Shown: in pieces, positions 8,024 to 15,750 of the stretch
How positions within the stretch are numbered: position 1 is the first letter of the stretch
Layout of the letters: every line of letters begins with the position of its first letter
Assembly (NCBI RefSeq): GCF_000069785.1
Contig: NC_010530.1
Location: 2,102,001 to 2,166,000, forward strand
Direction of reading: 5' to 3'
DNA from: Cupriavidus taiwanensis LMG 19424
GTDB taxonomy: Bacteria; Pseudomonadota; Gammaproteobacteria; Burkholderiales; Burkholderiaceae
DNA: 64,000 bases
Made by a program: the position numbers and the translations under genes
The notes under the pieces: generated by a model
Database searches by the model: none
Told to the model about the DNA's origin: nothing
The model's input: only the letters and a program-made list of their open reading frames with translations

Positions 8024-8703
8024 AGGGCTTCTCCCTGCTTCAGCACGCCGGCCGTCACCAGCGACGCCAGCAGCCACGGCGCGTTGGTGTTGCCCTCCTT
8101 GATCTGCGCGATGCGCCGGACTTCGGCCTCTTCCTTGCTGGCCGCGGCATCGAGCAGCGCTTCGATCTTGTCGCGCTCCACCACGACCAGGCCGTCGGCA
8201 TCGCCGCAGATATAGTCGCCCGGGTTCACCGTCACGCCGCCGACGGAAATGGGGTGCCCGATGCGGCCGCCGACTTCCTTGGTCGGGCCATTGGGATTGG
8301 TGCCCACGGAAAAGACGGGGAACTGCATGTCCTCCAGTTCCAGGCTGTCGCGCACGGCGCCGTCGATGACGACACCGGCCAGCCCGCGCTGGCGGGCGGC
8401 ATGCATCATGATCGTTCCCATCAGCGCGGAGGTCTGGTCGCCCTTGCCGTCCACCACCAGGACATCGCCAGGCTGCGCCAGCGCCAGCGCTGCGTGGATC
8501 ATCAGGTTGTCGCCGGGACGGACTTCCACGGTGAAGGCGGGGCCGGCAACTTTCATGGTCGGACGCAAGGCGCGGATGCGGCCATGCAGGGCGCCGCGGC
8601 GTCCGCCGACGTCCGACAGGATCGCCGGCTGGAAGCGGGCGGCACGCTCGACCACGGCGGCGGGCACGCGCTCGAACGATTTGATGATGTTGGGCAAGGT
8701 CAT
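8020..8703 (-). CDS. RraA-family / HMG aldolase-like protein, 227 aa
   Basis: Member of the RraA family, which includes both the RNase E regulator and class II 4-hydroxy-4-methyl-2-oxoglutarate (HMG)/oxaloacetate lyases. Features: AILSDVGGRRGALHG near the N-terminus, the glycine-rich VDGKGDQTSALMG stretch, and VVIDGAVRD, which keeps the Arg-Asp pair used by aldolase members for substrate and metal binding. An enzymatic pyruvate-releasing role is therefore more likely than RNase regulation, and the catabolic neighbours agree. I chose the ATG at 8703 (MTLPNIIKSFER), preceded by GGAG. It overlaps the dehydrogenase gene by 4 bases and follows a Bug gene by 56 bases. Confidence 0.88.
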   Translation of the reverse strand: MTLPNIIKSFERVPAAVVERAARFQPAILSDVGGRRGALHGRIRALRPTMKVAGPAFTVEVRPGDNLMIHAALALAQPGDVLVVDGKGDQTSALMGTIMMHAARQRGLAGVVIDGAVRDSLELEDMQFPVFSVGTNPNGPTKEVGGRIGHPISVGGVTVNPGDYICGDADGLVVVERDKIEALLDAAASKEEAEVRRIAQIKEGNTNAPWLLASLVTAGVLKQGEAL

Positions 8704-8759
8704 GAGAGCAACTCCGGCAAGATGAGGGGATAGGTGTCCAGGCAGATACGAAAGGCCGA

Positions 8760-9737
8760 TCAATCCAGCTTGGCGCCAGAGGCCTTGACGACGGCGGCCC
8801 AGCGTGCAATGTCCTGTCTGATCAGCGTGGTGAAGGCTTCCGGCGTCCCCACCAGCACCGAGGCGCCTTGTTCGTTCAGCTTCCTGGCGAGCGCCGGGGA
8901 CTGGAGCGCCTTGTTGAACTCGGCATTGAGCCGCGCGATGATGTCCTTCGGTGTCGCGGCAGGCGCGACAAAGCCGAACCAGGTCGCGGTCTCGAAGCCG
9001 GGATAGCCGGACTCGGCCACGGTCGGAACCTGGGGCAGGTCCGGCACGCGCTTCGCCGACGTCACGGCCAGCGGCCGCAGCTTGTTGTTCTTGATGTGGC
9101 CGAGCAGCGTCGGCACGGACGCCATGTACAGGTCCACCTGCCCGCCCATCAGGTCGTTGACCGCCTGCGCGGCGCCCTTGTACGGGACATGGGTGAATTT
9201 GACTTTCGCGGTGCTTTGCAGCTGCTCGCCGCCAAGGTGGGCGACGGTGCCATTACCGGGCGAGGCGAAATTCAGCGATGCCGGTTTGGCCCGGGCGGCC
9301 TGGATGACGTCCTTCATCGTCTTGTACGGTGCGTTGACGTGCGTCACCAGCACCAGCGGCGCGGATGCGACCAGGCTGATCGGTGCCAGGTCCTTCAGCG
9401 GGTCATACGGCAGCCGCTCGTACAGCGAGGGATTGATGGCAAGGTTGCTGGTCTGCCCCATGGCGATGGTGTAGCCATCGGCCGGCGCCTTGGCCGCCGC
9501 GTCGATGCCGAGGTTGCCGCCCGAACCCGGCTTGTTCTCCACGACAAAGACCCATCCCGTCGACTTCGCCACGGTATTGGTCACCTCGCGCGCAATAATG
9601 TCGGTGCCCCCACCAGCGGGAAACGGCACGATGACGCGGATGGGCTTGACCGGATAGGGCGACGCGGCATGGGCGCCGGTGCAGGCCATCAGCAGGCCGG
9701 CAAGGGCCGTGAGGACACGGCGGGAGGTGAACTGCAT
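8760..9737 (-). CDS. Bug (TctC-family) periplasmic substrate-binding protein, 325 aa
   Basis: Second Bug receptor of this operon and its first gene. A signal peptide (MQFTSRRVLTALAGLLMAC, cleaved near AHA) precedes the mature motif YPVKPIRVIVPFPAGGGTD. Family blocks GSGGNLGIDAAAKAPADGYT, NFASPGNGTVAHLGGEQ and HVPYKGAAQAVNDL are all present. GGAGAC lies just upstream of ATG. It differs clearly from the other Bug protein of the operon, so this is not a recent duplication; the two may bind different acids. Transcription probably starts in the 96-base gap shared with the divergent IclR gene. Confidence 0.92.
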   Translation of the reverse strand: MQFTSRRVLTALAGLLMACTGAHAASPYPVKPIRVIVPFPAGGGTDIIAREVTNTVAKSTGWVFVVENKPGSGGNLGIDAAAKAPADGYTIAMGQTSNLAINPSLYERLPYDPLKDLAPISLVASAPLVLVTHVNAPYKTMKDVIQAARAKPASLNFASPGNGTVAHLGGEQLQSTAKVKFTHVPYKGAAQAVNDLMGGQVDLYMASVPTLLGHIKNNKLRPLAVTSAKRVPDLPQVPTVAESGYPGFETATWFGFVAPAATPKDIIARLNAEFNKALQSPALARKLNEQGASVLVGTPEAFTTLIRQDIARWAAVVKASGAKLD

Positions 9738-9776
9738 GGATGTCTCCAGATCTCGTTTCGTTGTGATCTGGATTGT

Positions 9777-9821
9777 GGTGCATCGTTTCACGGCATACAA
9801 TGCCGTTTCACACAGTGCACC
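9777..9821. promoter_or_regulatory. nested inverted repeat, candidate IclR operator
   Basis: An outer pair GGTGCA (9777-9782) / TGCACC (9816-9821) encloses an inner pair CGGCAT (9791-9796) / ATGCCG (9800-9805) separated by ACA. CGTTTCAC also occurs twice (9784-9791 and 9804-9811). The element occupies the centre of the divergent gap between the Bug operon and the iclR-type gene, the expected place for an operator controlling both. Confidence 0.65.
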
Positions 9822-9833
9822 GTATTCCGCACC

Positions 9834-10607
9834 ATGAACCCTAAAAGTGCTCCCACAGACGCCTCCGCCGCGGAAGAAGGCTCCGGCGCCGTGATCGCCG
9901 TGACGCGCGCGCTGCGCGTGCTCGAAGCCTTCGGCGTCAATGACCCGCAGCTGTCGCTGGCCGAACTGAGCCGGCGCACCGGCATCCACAAGACCACGGT
10001 GCTGCGGCTGGCCCGCACGCTGGCGGCGGACAACTACCTGGTGCAGAAAGACGACGGCAACTGGCGACTCGGACGCGCGGCCGGCTGGCTCGGCGCCTGC
10101 TACCAGGCCACCTTCAACGTCCAGGAAGTCGTGGAGCCCGTGTTGCGGGAACTGACCATCAAGACCGGGGAAAGCGCTTCGTTCTACGTGCGCGAGGGCC
10201 AGCAGCGAACCTGCCTGGTCCGCGTAGAAGGCCCGCAGGCGATCCGCCATCACGTCAGGATCGGCGCGGCGCTGCCGCTGGACAGCGGCTCGCCGGGTCG
10301 GGTCATCCTGGCGTTTTCGGGCGAGCCGGGCGAGCTCTATGAAATGATCCGGCGGCGCGGCTTCCACCTGTCGCTCGGCGAGCGCGAGCCGGAGGTCTCC
10401 AGCGTGTCGGCACCGGTGTTCGGGCTGCACTGGCGCCTGCTGGGATCGATGTGCATTTCCGGGCCGACGTCCCGGCTTGGCGAAGCGCGGCTGCTGGAGC
10501 TGGCGCAGACCGTTGTCGACGCCGCGAACAAGCTTTCGTATGCCATGGCAGGCAGCCAGCGGCCCGCGCTGCACGGCGAACGCCAGCCGGCAACCTGGCA
10601 TCCCTGA
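9834..10607 (+). CDS. IclR-family transcriptional regulator, 257 aa
   Basis: The N-terminal winged helix (AVTRALRVLEAFGVNDPQLS, ELSRRTGIHKTTVLRLARTL, residues about 20-75) and the C-terminal ligand-binding domain are typical of IclR proteins, which are usually local catabolic regulators responding to small organic acids. The C-terminal domain shows YVREGQQRTCLVRVEG, the GAALPLDSGSPGRVILAF segment and VSAPVFG. Length is as usual. It is divergent from the Bug/RraA/dehydrogenase/lactonase operon and is the obvious candidate regulator of it. The inverted repeats at 9777-9821 lie just upstream of its start. Confidence 0.9.
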   Translation: MNPKSAPTDASAAEEGSGAVIAVTRALRVLEAFGVNDPQLSLAELSRRTGIHKTTVLRLARTLAADNYLVQKDDGNWRLGRAAGWLGACYQATFNVQEVVEPVLRELTIKTGESASFYVREGQQRTCLVRVEGPQAIRHHVRIGAALPLDSGSPGRVILAFSGEPGELYEMIRRRGFHLSLGEREPEVSSVSAPVFGLHWRLLGSMCISGPTSRLGEARLLELAQTVVDAANKLSYAMAGSQRPALHGERQPATWHP

Positions 10608-10799
10608 GCCACCGCCCGGCGCGTTGCCGCGCTGCTGGCGCCGGAGCTGGCCCGTGCCTTTGCTGTCGCCATGCTCGCCCCGGGTGCGGGCCATACCATT
10701 GCGCGCCGTGGGCCGCATCACGCTGCGCCAGCAATTTTTCCTGCATTCCGGCACGAATTCAGCAACAAATATCCCCGCTATCTGATTAACCTGCCCGCT

Positions 10800-10831
10800 C
10801 TTTTGCGTTTGCGCGCACGCAAACGCAAAAG
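10800..10831. promoter_or_regulatory. perfect 14-bp inverted repeat upstream of the permease
   Basis: CTTTTGCGTTTGCG and its exact complement are separated by CGCA, 67 bases before the permease start. There is no T run after the stem on either strand, so it is a poor intrinsic terminator. It could be a leader-RNA stem of the permease mRNA or a symmetric protein-binding site. Confidence 0.55.
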
Positions 10832-10897
10832 CTCTCTGCCCCCGCCGGCCCCACAAGGACTGGCGCGGCCATTCAAGATCACACGGAGACAACGAGG

Positions 10898-12277
10898 ATG
10901 AGTGCAAGCGCAGAACATCTGCAACGCGGCCTGGGCGAACGCCATATCCGGCTGATGGCGCTGGGATCGGCCATCGGCGTGGGCCTGTTCCTGGGCGCCG
11001 GCAATGCCATCAAGATGGCCGGGCCCGCCATCATGCTGGCCTACCTGATCGGCGGCGCGATGATCTTCCTGATCATGCGCGCGCTCGGCGAGATGGCCGT
11101 GCACAACCCGGTGGCCGGCTCGTTCTGCCGCTACGCGCAGGACCACATGGGCCCGCTGGCGGGCTACCTGACCGGCTGGAACTACTGGTTCCTGTGGCTG
11201 GTGACCTGCGTGGCGGAAATTACCGCCGTGGCCATCTACATGGGCATGTGGTTCCCCGATGTGCCGCGCTGGATCTGGGCGCTGGCGGCGCTGGCCGCGA
11301 TGGGCTCGGTCAACCTGATGGCGGTCAAGGCCTATGGCGAGTTCGAGTTCTGGTTCGCCATGATCAAGATCGTCACCATCGTGCTGATGCTGATCGGCGG
11401 CGGCGCGATGATCGTGTTCGGCTTCGGCAACGGCGGCGTTGCCACCGGCATCTCCAACCTGTGGGCGCACGGCGGCTTCATGCCCAACGGCGCCTCGGGC
11501 GTGCTGATGTCGCTGCAGATGGTGATGTTCGCCTACCTCGGCGTCGAAATGATCGGCCTGACCGCCGGCGAGGCGCGCAATCCGAAGAAGTCGATTCCGG
11601 ATGCGATCAACTCGGTGTTCTGGCGCATTCTGATCTTCTACGTGGGCGCGTTGTTCGTGATCCTGGCGCTCTATCCGTGGAACGAGATCGGCGCGCAGGG
11701 CAGCCCGTTCGTGCTGACCTTCGAGCGCCTGGGCATCAAGACCGCCGCCGGCATCATCAACTTCGTGGTGCTGACCGCGGCGCTGTCATCGTGCAACGGC
11801 GGCATCTTCAGCACCGGGCGCATGCTGTACAACCTGTCGCTGCAGGGCCAGGCGCCGGCGGCCTTCGCCACCGTCGACCGCAACGGCGTGCCGCGCCGCG
11901 CGCTGCTGGTGTCGATCGCCGCGCTGCTGGCCGGCGTGCTGCTCAACTACCTGGTGCCGGAAAAGGTCTTTGTCTGGGTGACCGCGATCTCCACCTTCGG
12001 CGCGGTCTGGACCTGGGCCATCATCCTGGTCACGCAGATCCAGTTCCGCCGCGGCCTGTCGGCGGCCGAGCGCAAGGCGCTGGCGTTCCGCATGCCGTTC
12101 TGGCCGTATGGCTCGTACATCGCGCTGGCGTTCCTGGCGCTGGTGGTGGCGTTGATGGCCTACTTCCCCGATACGCGCGTGGCGCTGTACGTGGGCCCCG
12201 GCTGGCTGGTGCTGCTGACGATCTGCTACTACGCGCTCGACATGCGCTCGCGCGGGCCGGTCAGCTACCGCGCCTGA
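10898..12277 (+). CDS. amino-acid permease (APC superfamily, AAT family), 459 aa
   Basis: Inner-membrane proton-coupled amino-acid transporter with about 12 hydrophobic segments. The start is typical of the AroP/ProY/GabP group: RGLGERHIRLMALGSAIGVG, then LFLGAGNAIKMAGPAIMLAY. The conserved ALGEMAVHNPVAGSFCRYA and AYLGVEMIGLTAGEARNPKK motifs of the family are also present. It most resembles ProY/HisP-like members, but substrate (proline, histidine, other) cannot be fixed from sequence. Start ATG follows a GGAGA box. A GC-rich stretch with hairpin potential (about 12290-12325) follows before the next gene. Not obviously linked to the hopanoid genes downstream. Confidence 0.9.
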   Translation: MSASAEHLQRGLGERHIRLMALGSAIGVGLFLGAGNAIKMAGPAIMLAYLIGGAMIFLIMRALGEMAVHNPVAGSFCRYAQDHMGPLAGYLTGWNYWFLWLVTCVAEITAVAIYMGMWFPDVPRWIWALAALAAMGSVNLMAVKAYGEFEFWFAMIKIVTIVLMLIGGGAMIVFGFGNGGVATGISNLWAHGGFMPNGASGVLMSLQMVMFAYLGVEMIGLTAGEARNPKKSIPDAINSVFWRILIFYVGALFVILALYPWNEIGAQGSPFVLTFERLGIKTAAGIINFVVLTAALSSCNGGIFSTGRMLYNLSLQGQAPAAFATVDRNGVPRRALLVSIAALLAGVLLNYLVPEKVFVWVTAISTFGAVWTWAIILVTQIQFRRGLSAAERKALAFRMPFWPYGSYIALAFLALVVALMAYFPDTRVALYVGPGWLVLLTICYYALDMRSRGPVSYRA

Positions 12278-12368
12278 GCCGGCGGCATTCAGGCGTGCCG
12301 GCGCGGCGTGCGCCGCGCGGCGCGCCTCGCTACAATGGCTCCCGGGCAATCCATCGCCAGGGGGCCGA

Positions 12369-13358
12369 ATGTCCGGGACGTCCGAATCCGCCAAGCCGGT
12401 TGCAGCGGCGTTGCACAGCAGCGCCGTCGAGGACCACGCGCCGGCCGAGGCCGCATCAGCGGCCCCGGCGGCCCACACCACGCTTGCGCAGGCCGACCAC
12501 GCCATGCGCCACTGGACCGACCCCGCCCCCGGGCCCCTATGCGTCGGCTCCACGCAGCACCTGCGGATGTTCTGCAACATGCTGCTGCAAACCCACAATC
12601 CCTACAAACCCGCCGTGATCGACTGGCCCAGGCTGTCGCCCGAGGCCCTGCATCGCGTCACCTCGCTGCCGATCTGGGACATCGCCGTGCAGACCGAGGG
12701 CCGCGCCGCGATCCGGGTCCGGACCTTTGCCGAGACCGTCAGCGACCCGCTGCTGCGCCGCGCGCTGGAAATGGACGGCGCCGAAGAGGCACGCCACAAG
12801 GTGGTGCTGTCGAAGCTGGTCGAGGCCTACGGCATCGCGCTGGCACCGGAGCCGGACTATCCGCCGCCGCGCGATCCCGAATGGGGCTGGCTGGTAACCG
12901 GCTACAGCGAGTGCATCGACAGCTTCTTCGCCTTCGGCCTCTTTGCCGCGGCCAGGCGCTCCGGCTTCTTCCCCGCCGAACTGGTCGAAACCTTCGAGCC
13001 CGTGATCCAGGAAGAAGGCCGGCACATCCTGTTTTTCGTCAACTGGGCCGCGTGGTACCGGCGCAACCTGCCGTGGTGGCGCCGCCCGCTGTTTGCGCTG
13101 AAAGTGGCGCGGGTGTGGGCCTTCCTGGTCTGGGAACGGATCGGCATGGCGCGCGGCATCGATGCCGACGGCGTGGCGCAGGATGCCAACTTCACCATGA
13201 ACGGCTCGGCCGCGCTGGGCGAGGCAATGACGCCGGGCGCGATGATCGACCTGTGCCTGGCCGAGAATGCCCGCCGCATGGCGGGCTACGACGCGCGCCT
13301 GCTGCGTCCGGGCACCGTGCCGCGGCTGGCCCGCCTGGCGCGGCGCTTCGTCAAATAA
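12369..13358 (+). CDS. ferritin-like di-iron domain protein next to hpnB, 329 aa
   Basis: The body is helical and carries the ligand spacing of a ferritin-like di-iron protein: Glu139-Glu140-Ala-Arg-His143, Glu181 (GYSECID), and Glu215-Glu216-Gly-Arg-His219. The first ligand is probably a Glu in the preceding helix (about residues 108-128). The N-terminal 55 residues are Ala/Pro-rich and probably disordered. Two segments after the second ExxH (WRRPLFALKVARVWAFLVWERIG) are amphipathic and may touch the membrane. Only 10 bases separate it from hpnB, so both are probably co-transcribed; TACAAT at 12331-12336 may be the -10. Its reaction is unknown; an oxygen-dependent modification linked to hopanoids or lipids is possible (inference from motif plus position). 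Confidence 0.75.
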   Translation: MSGTSESAKPVAAALHSSAVEDHAPAEAASAAPAAHTTLAQADHAMRHWTDPAPGPLCVGSTQHLRMFCNMLLQTHNPYKPAVIDWPRLSPEALHRVTSLPIWDIAVQTEGRAAIRVRTFAETVSDPLLRRALEMDGAEEARHKVVLSKLVEAYGIALAPEPDYPPPRDPEWGWLVTGYSECIDSFFAFGLFAAARRSGFFPAELVETFEPVIQEEGRHILFFVNWAAWYRRNLPWWRRPLFALKVARVWAFLVWERIGMARGIDADGVAQDANFTMNGSAALGEAMTPGAMIDLCLAENARRMAGYDARLLRPGTVPRLARLARRFVK

Positions 13359-13368
13359 GGGGCGGTCC

Positions 13369-14511
13369 ATGCGCATTGCCATGGCGCTGTCGCTGCTGTC
13401 GCTTGCCGTCTGGGCCGTGCTGCTGTTCGGGCGCGCCGGGTTCTGGCGCGTGCGCAGGCCGCCGGCCGCGCCGGCGCCGGCACACTGGCCCGAGGTGGTC
13501 GCCATCATCCCGGCGCGCGACGAGGCCGATGTCATCGGCAGCGCGGTCGCCGGGGTGCTGGGCCAGCGCTACCCGGGCCCGCTGTGGCTGGTGGTGGTGG
13601 ACGACCACAGCGCCGACGGCACCGCCGATATCGCCCGCGCGGCCGCGGCCACCACCGCGCGCCCCCAGGCCCTTACCGTCATCGGCGCGCGCGAACTGCC
13701 GGCAGGCTGGAGCGGCAAGGTCTGGGCGCAGTCCGAAGGCCTGGCCGCCGCCGACCGCATCGCGCCGCAGGCACGCTATGTGTGGCTCACCGACGCCGAT
13801 ATCCGCCACGGCCCGGGCGTGCTGGCGGCCCTGGTCGCGCGCGCCGAGTCGGAACGGCGCGACCTGGTCTCGCTGATGGCGCGGCTGCGCTGCGACTCGG
13901 TGTGGGAACGGCTGGTGGTGCCGGCCTTTGTCTTTTTCTTCGCCAAGCTCTACCCCTTCGCGCGCGTGCGCGATCCGCGCAGCCGCGTCGCCGCCGCGGC
14001 CGGCGGCTGCATGCTGGCAAGCCGCGCGGCGCTGGCGCGCATCGGCGGCTTTGCGGCCATCCGCGGCGAGCTGATCGACGACTGCAGCCTGGCCGCACGC
14101 ATCAAGCCCGGCGGCGCGATCCGGCTGGACCTGGCCGACGACAGCGTGTCGCTGCGGCCCTATGACCACTGGCGCAGCCTGTGGGACATGATCGCGCGCA
14201 GCGCCTACACGCAATTGCGCTATTCCCCGCTGCGGCTGGCGGGCGCGGTCGCGGGCATGGTACTGACCTACCTGGTGCCGCCGGTGCTGGCGCTGGGCTG
14301 GCGGGTGTGGCCCGCATGGCTGGCCTGGGCCGCAATGGCGCTGGCCTACCTGCCGATGCTGCGCGAGTACCGGCAGCCGTGGTGGCTGGCGCCGCTGCTG
14401 CCGGTCACGGCGCTGTTCTACCTGGCGGCAACCATCGATTCGGCGCGGCGCTACCGGCTGCGTCGCGGCGGGCAATGGAAGGGCCGGACCCAGGCACCGG
14501 TGCGCCCGTGA
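13369..14511 (+). CDS. hpnB: HpnB hopanoid-associated glycosyltransferase, family 2, 380 aa
   Basis: Membrane-anchored GT-A glycosyltransferase. One N-terminal membrane segment (about residues 3-22) is followed by the catalytic domain: VVAIIPARDEADVIGS (nucleotide-sugar binding), VVVDDHSADGTADIA, WLTDADIRHGPG (the DxD motif) and GGCMLASRAALARIGGF, with DDCSLAARIK as the distal acid block. Three hydrophobic segments close the protein. This order matches HpnB of hopanoid clusters, whose acceptor has not been settled. The ATG at 13369 was chosen since upstream in-frame ATGs fall inside the ferritin-like gene. It converges on hpnA with a 13-base gap. Confidence 0.87.
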   Translation: MRIAMALSLLSLAVWAVLLFGRAGFWRVRRPPAAPAPAHWPEVVAIIPARDEADVIGSAVAGVLGQRYPGPLWLVVVDDHSADGTADIARAAAATTARPQALTVIGARELPAGWSGKVWAQSEGLAAADRIAPQARYVWLTDADIRHGPGVLAALVARAESERRDLVSLMARLRCDSVWERLVVPAFVFFFAKLYPFARVRDPRSRVAAAAGGCMLASRAALARIGGFAAIRGELIDDCSLAARIKPGGAIRLDLADDSVSLRPYDHWRSLWDMIARSAYTQLRYSPLRLAGAVAGMVLTYLVPPVLALGWRVWPAWLAWAAMALAYLPMLREYRQPWWLAPLLPVTALFYLAATIDSARRYRLRRGGQWKGRTQAPVRP

Positions 14512-14524
14512 CTGCGCTGGCGGA

Positions 14525-15532
14525 TCAGCCGCGGCCCAGGTATCCGTGCGCGCGGAACCATGCCAGCGCGTCGCGCAGCCCCTCCTGGTACGGGCGCGGC
14601 TGATACCCCAGTTCCTTGCGTGCCTTGTCCGAGGTAAAGAACATCCGGTAGCGGGACATATTGAGCCCATCGACAGTCAGGAAGGGCTCCTTGCCGGTCA
14701 GCCGCGCCGCCGCTTCCGCGCCGTAGGCCAGCGGATACAGCGGCCAGCGCGGCAGCTGCAGCGTCGGCGGGCGCCGCCCGCACAGCCGGGCGATATCGCG
14801 CAGCATCTGCTGCAGCATCACATCCTCGCCGCCCAGGATGTAGCGCTCGCCGGTGCGGCCGCGCTCGAGCGCCAGGAAATGCCCGTGGGCCACGTCGTCG
14901 ACGTGGGCCAGGTTCAGTCCGGTATCGACAAAGGCCGGGATCTTGCCGGTGGCGGCCTCGACGATGATGCGACCGGTCGGCGTGGGCCGCACGTCGCGCG
15001 GGCCGATCGGGGTGGACGGGTTGACGATGACCGCCGGCAGGCCGTGCTCGGCCACGCGCTGTTCGACCACCCGTTCGGCCAGCACCTTGCTGCGCTTGTA
15101 GGCGCCGATGGCCTCGTGCGGGCGCAGCGCCGCGGTTTCGTCCACCGGCGCCTGCGCACCGGCGACGCGCAGCGTTGCCACGCTGCTGGTATAGACCACG
15201 CGCTCGACGCCGGCGCGCTGCGCGGCTTCCATCACCGCCAGGGTGCCGTCGACATTGGTGCGCACGATGTCTTCCGGGTCCCGCGCCCACAGCCGGTAGT
15301 CGGCGGCGACATGGAACAGGTAGCGCACCCCCTGCAGCGCCGCAGCCACCGCGTCGGCATCGCGCATGTCGCCCTGCGCCACGGTCACCGGCAGCCCCGC
15401 GAGATTGGTGCGGGGGCTCTGCGGGCGCACCAGCACGCGCACGCGCCAGCCGCGCGCCAGCGCCTGGCGCGCCACGGCCGACCCCAGGAAACCCGCTGCA
15501 CCTGTCACCAGCACGTCATCGTTTTTGGTCAT
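14525..15532 (-). CDS. hpnA: HpnA hopanoid-associated NAD(P)-dependent epimerase/dehydratase, 335 aa
   Basis: Extended short-chain dehydrogenase. The cofactor motif VTGAAGFLGSAVARQALARG opens the protein. The catalytic Tyr-Lys pair appears as AYKRSK after a YTSSVATL serine stretch, and NPSTPIGPRDVRPTPTGR is the typical substrate-side block. HpnA is found in most hopanoid operons; an actual substrate has not been firmly shown. I start at 15532 (MTKNDDVLV); the frame stays open further upstream but that part has no family similarity I recognise and would run into the intergenic repeats. It is divergent from ispH and may share a control region with it. Confidence 0.88.
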   Translation of the reverse strand: MTKNDDVLVTGAAGFLGSAVARQALARGWRVRVLVRPQSPRTNLAGLPVTVAQGDMRDADAVAAALQGVRYLFHVAADYRLWARDPEDIVRTNVDGTLAVMEAAQRAGVERVVYTSSVATLRVAGAQAPVDETAALRPHEAIGAYKRSKVLAERVVEQRVAEHGLPAVIVNPSTPIGPRDVRPTPTGRIIVEAATGKIPAFVDTGLNLAHVDDVAHGHFLALERGRTGERYILGGEDVMLQQMLRDIARLCGRRPPTLQLPRWPLYPLAYGAEAAARLTGKEPFLTVDGLNMSRYRMFFTSDKARKELGYQPRPYQEGLRDALAWFRAHGYLGRG

Positions 15533-15634
15533 CAGCCCGTTTCCCCATAAGGCGGCGTCGCCGGCCGGCCCTGCGCCGACCATGGCGGCGCCAGACAAAG
15601 CCGGCGTGTCGGGTATATAGTAACCACCGTGCGA

Positions 15635-15696
15635 GGAAAATGTGATCCGCGGCGGGTCTGGTTCGATACCGGGCATCGTACCGGGCATCATTTTCC
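15635..15696. promoter_or_regulatory. repeat-rich control region between hpnA and ispH
   Basis: TACCGGGCATC occurs twice in tandem (15667-15677 and 15679-15689). GGAAAATG (15635-15642) is mirrored by CATTTTCC (15689-15696). The elements sit in the 218-base gap between the divergent hpnA and ispH-hpnHIJKL units, so they may be binding sites or a leader-RNA structure. Confidence 0.4.
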
Positions 15697-15750
15697 GTTG
15701 CGCGATCCCAAACACTGAAACCCGTAGCAAAAGGGTCGGGGGCCTACTCC

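Noticed and set aside
10800..10831. Hairpin as an intrinsic terminator for the IclR gene
   Set aside because: No T run follows the stem on either strand, and it is nearly 200 bases from the iclR stop. Kept as a regulatory candidate only.
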